64,000 nt of DNA from DASVTU01 sp036387415 (GTDB taxonomy: Bacteria; Acidobacteriota; Blastocatellia; Pyrinomonadales; Pyrinomonadaceae): the NCBI GenBank assembly GCA_036387415.1, contig DASVTU010000019.1, positions 248,001 to 312,000 on the forward strand, in the 5' to 3' direction. A model generated the notes under the pieces. It was not told the origin of the DNA. It did not search any database and was given only the letters and a program-made list of their open reading frames with translations. The translations under genes were made by a program, and so were the position numbers. Positions within the stretch are counted from its first letter, which is position 1. Each line of letters starts with the position of its first letter. Of the stretch, positions 26,108 to 33,504 are shown piece after piece.

Positions 26108-28363
26108 TCAAGACTTAGGCAGGGGCAGACGCAATTCAAAGCGTGCGCCATGCTCGGTTGCGGTCGTCGGTGCGAGTGTGGCAACGCCGCCGACTTCTTC
26201 CATGCGTTTGCGGACGATGGCGAGGCCGAGCCCTGTGCCGCGTTGCTTGGTAGTAAAGAAAGGCTCCCAGATACGCGCGCTCATTTCTTGAGGAACGCCT
26301 CTGCCACTATCCGTCACGGCAATCGACAAATGCTCGTCAACCACGCTCGCCTCGATAGAGACACGACCGCCCGCAGGCGTCGCTTGCAGCGCATTGAGCA
26401 AGAGATTCGACAATGCATCACGCAACGCAGAAGCACGCGCACCGTCGAGCATGAGAGGTTCGACGCCCGTTCGTCTTCTGACTGCTGCGTCGTCGCTCGC
26501 GTGCGAGTTGTTGCCGTTAGTGCGACGTTGGGAATGCTCGTTGTCGAGGGCGTCTGTGTGACATTCGAGAGCGACGCCGCGATTGTTAGCCTCCACGCGA
26601 AATAGTTCAAAGATGCCGCGTATCAATTCTTCGGCGCGTTGCGGCGCACTGGCTGGCGGAAGGCTTCGCGCAAAACTCAACATCTGCGTGACGCTGCGGT
26701 TGAGCCTGTCGGTCTCTCCCACAATCAAGTCGAGGTCGCGCGCATAGGCGTCGCCGAGTTGGTCGTCTTCTCGCATCACCTGTGCGATTGATTTGATAGC
26801 GGAGAGCGGATTCTTCACTTCATGCGCGACGGTGGCGGCCATCTGTCCGAGAGCCGCGAGCCTTTCGCCCTGTGCCACACGACGTTCCAGACGCACGTTC
26901 TCCTCCACCAGACGACAATCTTCAATCGCAATCGCCACCTGCCCCGCCAATATCTCAAGCACGGCTCTGACATCATGCGTCAGCGCGTCGGGCGCAGCGT
27001 CCACCAGCATCAACCCGACCTCGCGCTCCTCGCGCCTGAGCGCGTACGCGATTTCAAAACCGCGTTCACGCAACATCTCATCTCCTTCCAACGGCTGCCA
27101 ATCCTCCGCGCGTATGCTCTCCATGACCGACTCCGCCCACGCGTCCCACGCACGCTCAGGACGTTGCTGCTGCGCGCCGCTCGCGTGAGTTTCAGGCGAA
27201 AGCGCCGTGAGATTTTCATGCGAGAGTGATTCATGAAAATCTGCATTTCCATCGTCGGCGTTATCAGACTCTTGGTGGTCGGGCGGGCTGACTATCAAAT
27301 AAACGCGGCGCAGACCGAGGCCGGACGTGGTGCGTTCTTCGACAAAACGGAGCAGTTCGGGCAGTTGACGATAACGACCGCCGTGCGCGCCGATGCGCGT
27401 AACCACATCGCGGTAGAGCGCGGCTTCGTGTTCAAAGAGTTGATGAAATTTTTTGTCCATCCAACGACGAAGCGGCGCGGCGACGAGTGCGAGCGTCAGA
27501 ATCATGAGCGATTCGAGCGCGCCCTGTCGCAGTCCGTAGTACGACGTGAGACGCGCGCTGATGGTGCGAATGCCGTAGAGATAGACGATGAGCACCACCG
27601 CCGCAAACGCCGCGACGATGAGACTCTCGCGGATAATCAGTTCGAGATAGCGATAACGATAGATGTGGTAGGCGAGAAGCGCGGTCGGCAGGAGCGAGCC
27701 GAGATTGGCGGTCGTCTTGAGATAGAGGCCGAGCGTCGTGCCGTCGCCGAGGCCGAAGGCATAGACGACAAGCACCAGCACGGCGATAGCGACGAACGCT
27801 CCGGCCAGCGTCCGCATCAGTCGCCTCTCCGTCGGCCTGCGTGAGATGCGCGAGATGAGAAAATCCGTCACCGCGATGAGACACAGGACGTAGCACGCCC
27901 AGAGCGCGAAGGGCAACAGGAGAAACGACAGCTTTTCAAACATCGGCGCGTACGCGCCCGTCCAGAGACGCGGCACGGCGACGACGAGAAAGAGCGCAGG
28001 GATGTAAGAGAGATAGACGCGCACGCGCTCCGTACGCGAGAGTTGGCGGTCGTGCGCGTTCGCCCAGAGATGCAGATGAACGTGGAGAAGGAAGGAATAC
28101 GTGAGCGTGATGGTGACGACGGCGAGCGTATCTGCCAGTCGCAGCAGCACCGTCCAACGTGCCTCGTCCAGACCGAGCATCGAATGAAGATTGAGGACGA
28201 GGTTGCTCGCATGCCAACCGCTCATGCAGAAGGCGAGGACGAGCAGGACGCGTTCGATTTTCGAGAGAGAATGGCGTCGCCTGACGAGCATCGCGCCCAT
28301 CCAGAACGGCAACACCGCCGCCGTGCTATATCCGATAAGTTGTAGGATTTCGAGCAGCGACAT
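26108..28363 (-). CDS. Membrane sensor histidine kinase with GAF region
   Basis: A 751-residue kinase. Residues 1-310 contain about eight hydrophobic segments, forming a multi-pass sensor. A GAF-like region follows (about 330-500: VEERTTSGLGLRRVYLIVS ... VRAVLEILAGQVAIAIED). The transmitter has the H box VAHEVKNPLSAIKS, an N box (LSNLLLNALQATPAGG), a G1 box (VTDSGRGVPQE) and F/G2 boxes (PFFTTKQRGTGLGLAIVRK). Start ATG 28363. Probable partner of the NtrC-type regulator two genes downstream. The upstream gap is filled almost exactly by heptad element C, and the 165 bp to the next gene is otherwise unremarkable. Signal sensed is unknown. Confidence 0.93.
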   Translation of the reverse strand: MSLLEILQLIGYSTAAVLPFWMGAMLVRRRHSLSKIERVLLVLAFCMSGWHASNLVLNLHSMLGLDEARWTVLLRLADTLAVVTITLTYSFLLHVHLHLWANAHDRQLSRTERVRVYLSYIPALFLVVAVPRLWTGAYAPMFEKLSFLLLPFALWACYVLCLIAVTDFLISRISRRPTERRLMRTLAGAFVAIAVLVLVVYAFGLGDGTTLGLYLKTTANLGSLLPTALLAYHIYRYRYLELIIRESLIVAAFAAVVLIVYLYGIRTISARLTSYYGLRQGALESLMILTLALVAAPLRRWMDKKFHQLFEHEAALYRDVVTRIGAHGGRYRQLPELLRFVEERTTSGLGLRRVYLIVSPPDHQESDNADDGNADFHESLSHENLTALSPETHASGAQQQRPERAWDAWAESVMESIRAEDWQPLEGDEMLRERGFEIAYALRREEREVGLMLVDAAPDALTHDVRAVLEILAGQVAIAIEDCRLVEENVRLERRVAQGERLAALGQMAATVAHEVKNPLSAIKSIAQVMREDDQLGDAYARDLDLIVGETDRLNRSVTQMLSFARSLPPASAPQRAEELIRGIFELFRVEANNRGVALECHTDALDNEHSQRRTNGNNSHASDDAAVRRRTGVEPLMLDGARASALRDALSNLLLNALQATPAGGRVSIEASVVDEHLSIAVTDSGRGVPQEMSARIWEPFFTTKQRGTGLGLAIVRKRMEEVGGVATLAPTTATEHGARFELRLPLPKS

Positions 28364-28368
28364 GTGTT

Positions 28369-28444
28369 AATCGTAAATCGTAAATCGTGAATCGTAAATG
28401 GATAAAAGCCGTTTCGATTTACGATTCACGATTTACGATTCACG
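28369..28444. repeat. Heptad inverted repeat C (AATCGTA type)
   Basis: Left arm from 28369: AATCGTA, AATCGTA, AATCGTG, AATCGTA, AATGGAT. Right arm from 28417: ATTTACG, ATTCACG, ATTTACG, ATTCACG. The arms are complementary and in strict 7-bp phase, with a centre of about 13 nt. The element fills the whole gap between the OmpA gene stop (28451) and the kinase start (28363), so it lies in the mRNA linking the two if they are cotranscribed. Confidence 0.9.
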
Positions 28445-28450
28445 ACTTGT

Positions 28451-30052
28451 TCAGTTCTCGCTCCGGTCTGCCGTGTCGGTGTCGGATGTGGGCGCGGGGA
28501 CGAGTGTGATTTCGGTGCGACGATTGCGTTGACGCGTGGCGGGACGTGCGTTGGAAGCGACGGGATTGGCCGTGCCCATGCCGCTCGCCTGTATGCGCGC
28601 GCTATCGACGCCCGCCGCGACGAGTTGCCCAGCCAGAGCTTCGGCGCGGTCTTGCGTCAGTTGTTGAAGCGCCGTCGTGTCGCCCTGACTGTCGGTGTAG
28701 GCTTCGATGACGATGCGATAGTCGGGATTGTTGGCGAGCAGCGCGGCCAGAGGCTCAACGGTCGCGGATGCTCTCGGCGCGAGTTCGGCGACGCGTGCGC
28801 CCGTCCATAAAGTTTCAGGCAAGACGAGGACGAGGCCGCGTTCGGTTTCGCGCACGGTGCCGAAGCGCGTGAGCGTCTGCTTGAGCGCGGAGGCGGCTTC
28901 GCGTTGTTTCGCAGCGCGTTCTTCGGCGGCGCGTCGCGCGACTTCGGCGCTGCGCTCACCCTCGATGCGTGCGAGACGTACGCGTGCTTCCTCTGAATTC
29001 GCGCGCACGTTCTGCAACTCGTCGCGCAGACGCGCAATCTCTGAACGCAAATCACGTAGCTGCTGGTTGGCGTTGGCGGAATCGCGTTCGGCTATTTCGC
29101 GCGCGTGTTGCTCGCGTTGGAGCGCAGCGCGGAGGTCTGCAATCTGTTGCGAGGCGTTGCTGGCCGTCTCTTCAGCTTCGCGTACGGCTTCGTCGCGTCG
29201 CGCAATCTCATCACGACGTTGCCGTGCCACACGACGCGATTCGGCCACTTCTTCGGCACGCGCGCCCAGACTCGTCGCACGTCGCGCCAGTGCGTCAACA
29301 TCCTCCTCGGCCTGTTTCAGACGCCACGCGCTCTCGGCCTGCTCCAACACATCTTCGGCCTCTTTCAACTCGGCGGGCGCATCGCGTTGCGCGCCGAGAT
29401 AGCGCGCGAGGTTGATGGATTGGCGTGCGCCGAGAAGCGAGACGGGAGTTTTGATGTAGTCGGCATCAGCCACTTCGGGCACGCGCTGTTCGTTGAAGTA
29501 GTCGCTCGTATTGCCGATGTACTGGACGTTGACGGTGGCGATGTCGGCGTCGCCGGGATTGCGCGGCGGCAAATTTTCCAAGACGACCATGCGGCTTGGG
29601 CCGCGTACGAGGAAGTGCGGCTCGGCGGTAACAATCATGGCGAAGGTTTGGAGCGGCGTCGTCACGTCAACTTTAGAGTTGATGATGAAGCTGCCGCTGC
29701 GCTTGATTTCGCCGAGATTGTCGGCGCGGCCTTCGGGCGAAATCGCCCAGAGCACAAAGGTCGTATAGACGCTGCCGAGTTCAAAGGCGCGCGGAAGATT
29801 TTTAATCTCCATCTCGACACGCGTGCCGCGTCGCCCCGTGCGACGCACTTTGGCCTCACCCGTCAGGCGCGGCAGGCGCGTCGTTCCCTGAAACTTCACC
29901 GAGACGGATTGGTCGAGCGGATATGTGACGGCGACCGTCTGACGGCGCGCGTCGGTCTGTGCGGAGACGACGGGCGACGCGATAAAAAACGTCGTGGCAA
30001 AAAGTGTGGCAATCGTTAATGTGCGACAAATAGGAGAGCGCAAAATGTTCAT
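28451..30052 (-). CDS. OmpA-family outer-membrane protein with long coiled coil
   Basis: A 533-residue exported protein. Signal peptide about 1-31 (TLFATTFFIASPVVSAQ). Residues 35-185 are beta-rich (VTYPLDQSVSVKFQGT, FVLWAISPEGRADNLGEI). About 215-385 is a long Ala/Glu/Arg-rich coiled coil. The C-terminal OmpA peptidoglycan-binding domain has IVIEAYTDSQGD, LTQDRAEALAGQLVAAGVD and GMGTANPVASNARPATRQRNRRTEI. It probably ties an outer-membrane or surface structure to the wall. Start ATG 30052 has AAGG upstream. It precedes the histidine kinase gene on the same strand. No barrel is visible, so it may span the periplasm rather than form a pore. Confidence 0.88.
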   Translation of the reverse strand: MNILRSPICRTLTIATLFATTFFIASPVVSAQTDARRQTVAVTYPLDQSVSVKFQGTTRLPRLTGEAKVRRTGRRGTRVEMEIKNLPRAFELGSVYTTFVLWAISPEGRADNLGEIKRSGSFIINSKVDVTTPLQTFAMIVTAEPHFLVRGPSRMVVLENLPPRNPGDADIATVNVQYIGNTSDYFNEQRVPEVADADYIKTPVSLLGARQSINLARYLGAQRDAPAELKEAEDVLEQAESAWRLKQAEEDVDALARRATSLGARAEEVAESRRVARQRRDEIARRDEAVREAEETASNASQQIADLRAALQREQHAREIAERDSANANQQLRDLRSEIARLRDELQNVRANSEEARVRLARIEGERSAEVARRAAEERAAKQREAASALKQTLTRFGTVRETERGLVLVLPETLWTGARVAELAPRASATVEPLAALLANNPDYRIVIEAYTDSQGDTTALQQLTQDRAEALAGQLVAAGVDSARIQASGMGTANPVASNARPATRQRNRRTEITLVPAPTSDTDTADRSEN

Positions 30053-30187
30053 ACGGCCTTGCTCCTCGAAAAAGCGGAAATAAAGATGGCGTCGCGGCGA
30101 CGCACGCGGGATGCGCTGAAGAACTGCTGCACCGTTCTTATGGATGCACTGTCGGCGCGCATTGTTGCCGCGCCGGAGGAGATGTTG

Positions 30188-30268
30188 AAGATTAGAGGCC
30201 GGAAGTTAGAGTCCGAAGGTTAGTAGAAGCATTTCGCCTTTAACTGACCTCCGACCTCCGACCTCTGA
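30188..30268. repeat. Heptad inverted repeat D (GAGGTCG type)
   Basis: Left arm from 30195: GAGGCCG, GAAGTTA, GAGTCCG, AAGGTTA, GTAGAAG. Right arm from 30238: CTTTAAC, TGACCTC, CGACCTC, CGACCTC. In 7-bp phase and complementary. It shares its unit family with the element at 15041. It lies between a 50-residue membrane protein gene and the OmpA gene, about 135 bp upstream of the OmpA start. Confidence 0.82.
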
Positions 30269-30285
30269 ATGTTTGGGAGAGCGTT

Positions 30286-30438
30286 TCAATTCTGCGCGGC
30301 GCGTCGTTCGGCGACCCATTGCACCAGCGCGATGGCGACAGCGCACAAAAGCAGTATGTGGACGAAACCGCCTCTGCCGAGGATGATTCCCAACAACCAG
30401 ACGACGAACAGCGCGAGCGCAACGAGCCAGATTATCAA
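30286..30438 (-). CDS. Lmo0937-family mini membrane protein (copy 1), 50 residues
   Basis: A short gene found by reading the complement directly. It encodes 50 residues with two hydrophobic segments: an N-terminal helix with LFVVWLLGIIL, then GRGGFVHILLLCAVAIAL and a basic tail WVAERRAAQN. The W-L-L-G ... G-x-hH-x-LL pattern and the basic end match the lmo0937/DUF5670 mini-proteins, which are conserved but of unknown function, sometimes stress-linked. Start is TTG at 30438 with a GTGAGGAA Shine-Dalgarno about 8 nt upstream; no ATG is in frame nearby. It is bounded by heptad elements D (downstream) and E (upstream). A homologue lies at 63010-63156. Confidence 0.72.
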   Translation of the reverse strand: MIIWLVALALFVVWLLGIILGRGGFVHILLLCAVAIALVQWVAERRAAQN

Positions 30439-30454
30439 AACGAGTTCCTCACTC

Positions 30455-30582
30455 GACGGACGATGGACGATTGACCATTGACGATGGAAACAAAAACAAC
30501 TTTGCTTTTATCCAACGTCTCTGCACTCGCATATTGTCCGGCGTTCGCTGTCCATCGTCGAGAGTTCTATCGTCCATTGTTA
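30455..30582. repeat. Heptad inverted repeat E (GATGGAC type)
   Basis: Left arm from 30455: GACGGAC, GATGGAC, GATTGAC, CATTGAC, GATGGAA. The right arm around 30550-30582 has GTCCATC, GTCGAGA and, after a one-base slip, GTCCATT. The centre is longer (about 60 nt) than in other elements. It abuts and overlaps the stop codon of the beta-propeller gene at 30580 and begins 17 bp upstream of the mini-protein start. Confidence 0.72.
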
Positions 30583-32361
30583 GTTTGCAGCGGTTTTGAC
30601 TGCGCCCTTCGGAAGTTCGACGGCGCGCAGGCCGATGCGCGACGGTTCGCCGCCGACGACGAACGCCGCGCCGTCAGCGAGCGGGGCAATCGTCAGCGCA
30701 CGCATCGAGCGCGCGTCGGTCGTGGAGGTTCCGACGCGTTCGTCTTCCACTTTCCAGATAGTCGTCCCGTCCTGTCCCGAAAAACCGAGCGCAAAGGATG
30801 CACCCGCCGGGACGAGCACGTCGAGCGTGCCGTCGCCGTTGACATCCGCGAAGGAAGCTGACGAAGCATCGAATGCGCCTTGCGAAAACCACTTAATCTT
30901 GCCGTCCAACGTGCTCACGACGGCGACCCTTCCCCGTCGCGTCAACAGAACCACTTCCGCCGAGCCATCGCCTTCGAGGTCGGTGCTGGTGAGCGTGCCG
31001 TGCACAGTGTCTTCTTCGGTGGCGATTCTGCCGAGCGGTTTCAGTTCCTTCGCGTCGAGCGCATCCAGACCCTTTTCCGTGCCGACCGTCAACAGCAACC
31101 CGCGACTCGATTCAACGAGGAGCGGCGCGGTCGTAATCGTCGCGTCGAGTTTGGTGGAACGGAGCGAATCGCCGTTGACGATTCGTATATCAAGCGTGTT
31201 GTTATCCAGTGCGAGCGCGACGCCGCGCAACTCGCCCGACGCGAAAGGAGCGGGCAAGCCGATAACGTTCGCGCCGAGTTTTGTCTGAGAGATTATCCTG
31301 CCCGTCTGACCGTTGATGACGTACATGCTCGAAGGGCTGCCCGCAAGCACGACGACCTCAGGTTTGCCGTCGCCGTCCATGTCTGCGGCGACGCCGCTCG
31401 ATGCGCTGCCCGCGTCCAATTCGACGCGCCAAGCCTCGCCACCTGTCTCGCCCTTGAGCGCACGGATGCCAGCGTTAAAAGGCACCACCACGTAGGAAGA
31501 ACTCTCGCTGACGGGCATGATGATGGGCGTGAAGGCGGCGACGGCGCTGCTCGTCGTTGTCGCTGCCGCGCTCTCTTCGCCGCGTCGTGGGGCGGGATTG
31601 AAACGCGCGACCCAGAGCGCGTAGCCACGCATGCTGTCGAGCGCGTAGGTTGTGCCGTCGGCGCTCATGCCGACTAAATCACGCGCCTTTCCGGCGCGAA
31701 GTTGCGCGAGCACGGGACGCGAGACTTCACCCGTCGCCGTGCGCCAGCCGACGCTGTTGGAAGGAATGATGACATTCGATGCTGTCAACGGTGTCGCGGC
31801 GGGCGTCGGTCTCGGCGTGGCGGTCGGTCTTGGAGTTGGAGTGGGTCTTGGCGTCGGTCTCCGTCTGGGCGTGGGGGTTGGTCGCGGCGTCGGTTCAGGA
31901 GTTGGTTCAGGAGTCGCTTCGGGTGTGGGCATCGGCGTTGGCGTCGGCGGGGTGTTGGCGGCGATTGTTTCTCCCGTCGCGCCAACTTCAATCTCCTCAA
32001 CTCTGGTGAACGCGCCCGTTTCGCCGCGTGCCGCAGCGACGCGCCAGAAATAACGTCCGGGTTCGAGCGGCACTTGATATTCGCGCCCGACGACCGCCTG
32101 ATCGAAAACGATGTCGCGGAAACGCGCATCGCGCGCCACCTGCAAACGATAACGCTCGACGCCCGCGCGTCCCCGCCAGCGAAGGGTCGTTGGCGGCACG
32201 GAGGGCTGCTGCGTCGTTGTGTTCTGCGTCTCTTGGGTGGTTGGGGTGGTCGGCTCTTGCGCTGCCGCCGAAACGGTGTCATGTACGACGAGCGCGGCGA
32301 TGGAGAGCACGCAGGAAAGTGAGAGGGCGGCGACAAGAGAGCGTTGGAGGATTGGCATCAT
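30580..32361 (-). CDS. Secreted FG-GAP/PQQ-like beta-propeller protein with Pro/Thr stalk
   Basis: A 593-residue exported protein. Signal peptide about 1-35. A fibronectin III-like domain (about 50-130: LRWRGRAGVERYRLQVARD ... GRYFWRVAAARG) is followed by a Pro/Thr/Arg-rich stalk of about 60 residues (repeated PTPTP, PEPTP, PRPTP) and a C-terminal propeller with FG-GAP-type calcium loops (DMDGDGKPEVVVL, DLEGDGSAEVVLL, DVNGDGTLDVLV) mixed with PQQ-like strands. The stalk suggests crossing of wall or envelope and surface display. Start ATG 32361 overlaps the response-regulator stop by 4 bp, so the two are coupled; any longer frame would run through that gene. Ligand unknown. Confidence 0.85.
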   Translation of the reverse strand: MMPILQRSLVAALSLSCVLSIAALVVHDTVSAAAQEPTTPTTQETQNTTTQQPSVPPTTLRWRGRAGVERYRLQVARDARFRDIVFDQAVVGREYQVPLEPGRYFWRVAAARGETGAFTRVEEIEVGATGETIAANTPPTPTPMPTPEATPEPTPEPTPRPTPTPRRRPTPRPTPTPRPTATPRPTPAATPLTASNVIIPSNSVGWRTATGEVSRPVLAQLRAGKARDLVGMSADGTTYALDSMRGYALWVARFNPAPRRGEESAAATTTSSAVAAFTPIIMPVSESSSYVVVPFNAGIRALKGETGGEAWRVELDAGSASSGVAADMDGDGKPEVVVLAGSPSSMYVINGQTGRIISQTKLGANVIGLPAPFASGELRGVALALDNNTLDIRIVNGDSLRSTKLDATITTAPLLVESSRGLLLTVGTEKGLDALDAKELKPLGRIATEEDTVHGTLTSTDLEGDGSAEVVLLTRRGRVAVVSTLDGKIKWFSQGAFDASSASFADVNGDGTLDVLVPAGASFALGFSGQDGTTIWKVEDERVGTSTTDARSMRALTIAPLADGAAFVVGGEPSRIGLRAVELPKGAVKTAAN

Positions 32362-33065
32362 GGCGTCTCGTTTAGTTTGTAGCCCACGCCGCGCACGGTC
32401 AGCACGTAGCGAGGGTTCTTGGGGTCTGTTTCGATTTTTTGGCGTAGACGATTGATGTGCGGATCGACGTTGCGCTGGTAGCCTTCGTACTCGGTGCTCC
32501 ACACTTCGTCGAGCAAATCGTTGCGCGACCACGCGCGACCGGGTTCGCTTGCCAAGCGTTCGAGAATCTGAAACTCAAGCGGCGTCAGTTCGACAGGCTC
32601 GCCCCTGAGCGTCACTTCATGGCGGCGTTTGTCGATGACGAGTTCGCCGACCTCGAAGCGTTCACCCTCGGACTGTTTATCGTTCAGTTTGGCGACATGT
32701 CCGGCACGCCTGAGCAGTGCTTCGACGCGCACTTGAAGTTCGCGCGGGTTGAAGGGCTTGGCGAGATAATCGTCCGCGCCCGCCTCGAAGCCCGCCACCT
32801 TGTCGTCAACCGAATCGTGCGCCGTGAGAAAGAGCGCAGGCGTCTGGACGCCACGGTCGCGCACGCGTCGCAAGAGTTCGAGGCCAGTCATGTCGGGCAT
32901 CGAAACGTCAAAAACAAAGCAATCGAAATTGCCTGAGAGCGCAAGGTCGAGCGCCTGCGCGCCGCTTTCCTTCTCTTCGACTTCGTAGCCGAGGCGTCGG
33001 AAATAATCGGCGAGCAGGAGGCGCATGCTCAAATCGTCGTCAGCAATCAACAATCTTAGACTCAC
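32358..33065 (-). CDS. OmpR/PhoB-type response regulator
   Basis: A 235-residue regulator. The receiver domain has acidic pocket IADDDLS, phospho-acceptor D53 (CFVFDVSMPDMTG), LTAHDS and LAKPFN. The C-terminal winged helix has VELTPLEFQILERLASEPG, SRNDLLDEVW and the recognition segment NVDPHINRLRQKIE followed by YVLTVRGVGYKL. No histidine kinase gene is adjacent. It is first in a two-gene unit with the beta-propeller protein (4-bp ATGA overlap). Start is GTG 33065, about 60 nt downstream of a promoter with a perfect TATAAT. It probably acts as a transcription factor responding to an envelope signal. Confidence 0.95.
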   Translation of the reverse strand: MSLRLLIADDDLSMRLLLADYFRRLGYEVEEKESGAQALDLALSGNFDCFVFDVSMPDMTGLELLRRVRDRGVQTPALFLTAHDSVDDKVAGFEAGADDYLAKPFNPRELQVRVEALLRRAGHVAKLNDKQSEGERFEVGELVIDKRRHEVTLRGEPVELTPLEFQILERLASEPGRAWSRNDLLDEVWSTEYEGYQRNVDPHINRLRQKIETDPKNPRYVLTVRGVGYKLNETP

Positions 33066-33132
33066 GTCTTTTGGTTTTATGTACCCTTCTGAAGCGGGGT
33101 GGCAGTCCCGTCGGAATTGTCCGAGCAGGTTG

Positions 33133-33160
33133 ATTATAACGCAAGTGCGCCGCGTTTGAA
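33133..33160 (-). promoter_or_regulatory. Sigma-70-type promoter for the response-regulator operon
   Basis: On the complement, TTCAAA (33160-33155) is followed after 16 bp by a perfect TATAAT (33138-33133). The predicted RNA would start near 33126, about 60 nt before the GTG at 33065. Confidence 0.55.
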
Positions 33161-33208
33161 GCTATTTGACGAAGAAGTCCGGCGAATTTAACCAGAAAAC
33201 AAAGATTA

Positions 33209-33367
33209 GCCACCGAGACGCAGAGACACGGAGATGAGATGAAAGGCGCACGGGGGAAACGGCGAAAGAGAAAGCCCGCTTGATTGCCAATGTTCCTCTC
33301 CTTTTATCCATTTTAACATTTCCCCGTTTCCCTTTTGTCTTGCTCCGTGTCTCCGCGTCTCTGTGGC
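33209..33367. repeat. Long inverted repeat F (CCACnGAGACGC type)
   Basis: The 25-bp arms at 33209-33233 and 33343-33367 match as inverted copies with two mismatches (GCCACCGAGACGCAGAGACA and onward). Inside them is a second, imperfect A/G-rich versus T/C-rich pair (around 33253-33271 and 33320-33340). It is longer than the other elements and not strictly 7-bp phased, but shares the nested-arm design and purine/pyrimidine bias. The outer-arm sequence resembles dispersed repeats I know from several bacterial phyla. Confidence 0.75.
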
Positions 33368-33401
33368 AGATTTTATAACGTGGGCGTGCGTCGGCGCGGT
33401 C

Positions 33402-33431
33402 TTGACGCCGCCGCGAGAGGGTACGTATAGT
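33402..33431 (+). promoter_or_regulatory. Sigma-70-type promoter for the ABC exporter
   Basis: TTGACG (33402-33407), 18-bp spacer, TATAGT (33426-33431). A transcript from about 33438 would have a leader of about 67 nt before ATG 33505 and could continue through yicC, gmk and rpoZ if it passes the hairpin element at 35305. Confidence 0.6.
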
Positions 33432-33504
33432 TTCGATTTACTATTGCTGTAAGCACGTCCCCTCCTTCATCCGTGGCAGAAACTAAAGCGCGCTTCGTTT
33501 GATA

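Larger units (their letters stand above)
33066..33504. other. Divergent intergenic region with two promoters and repeat F
   Basis: About 440 bp between the response regulator and the ABC exporter. It holds a minus-strand promoter (33133-33160), the long inverted repeat F (33209-33367) and a plus-strand promoter (33402-33431). No further reading frame or RNA gene is seen. Confidence 0.6.
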
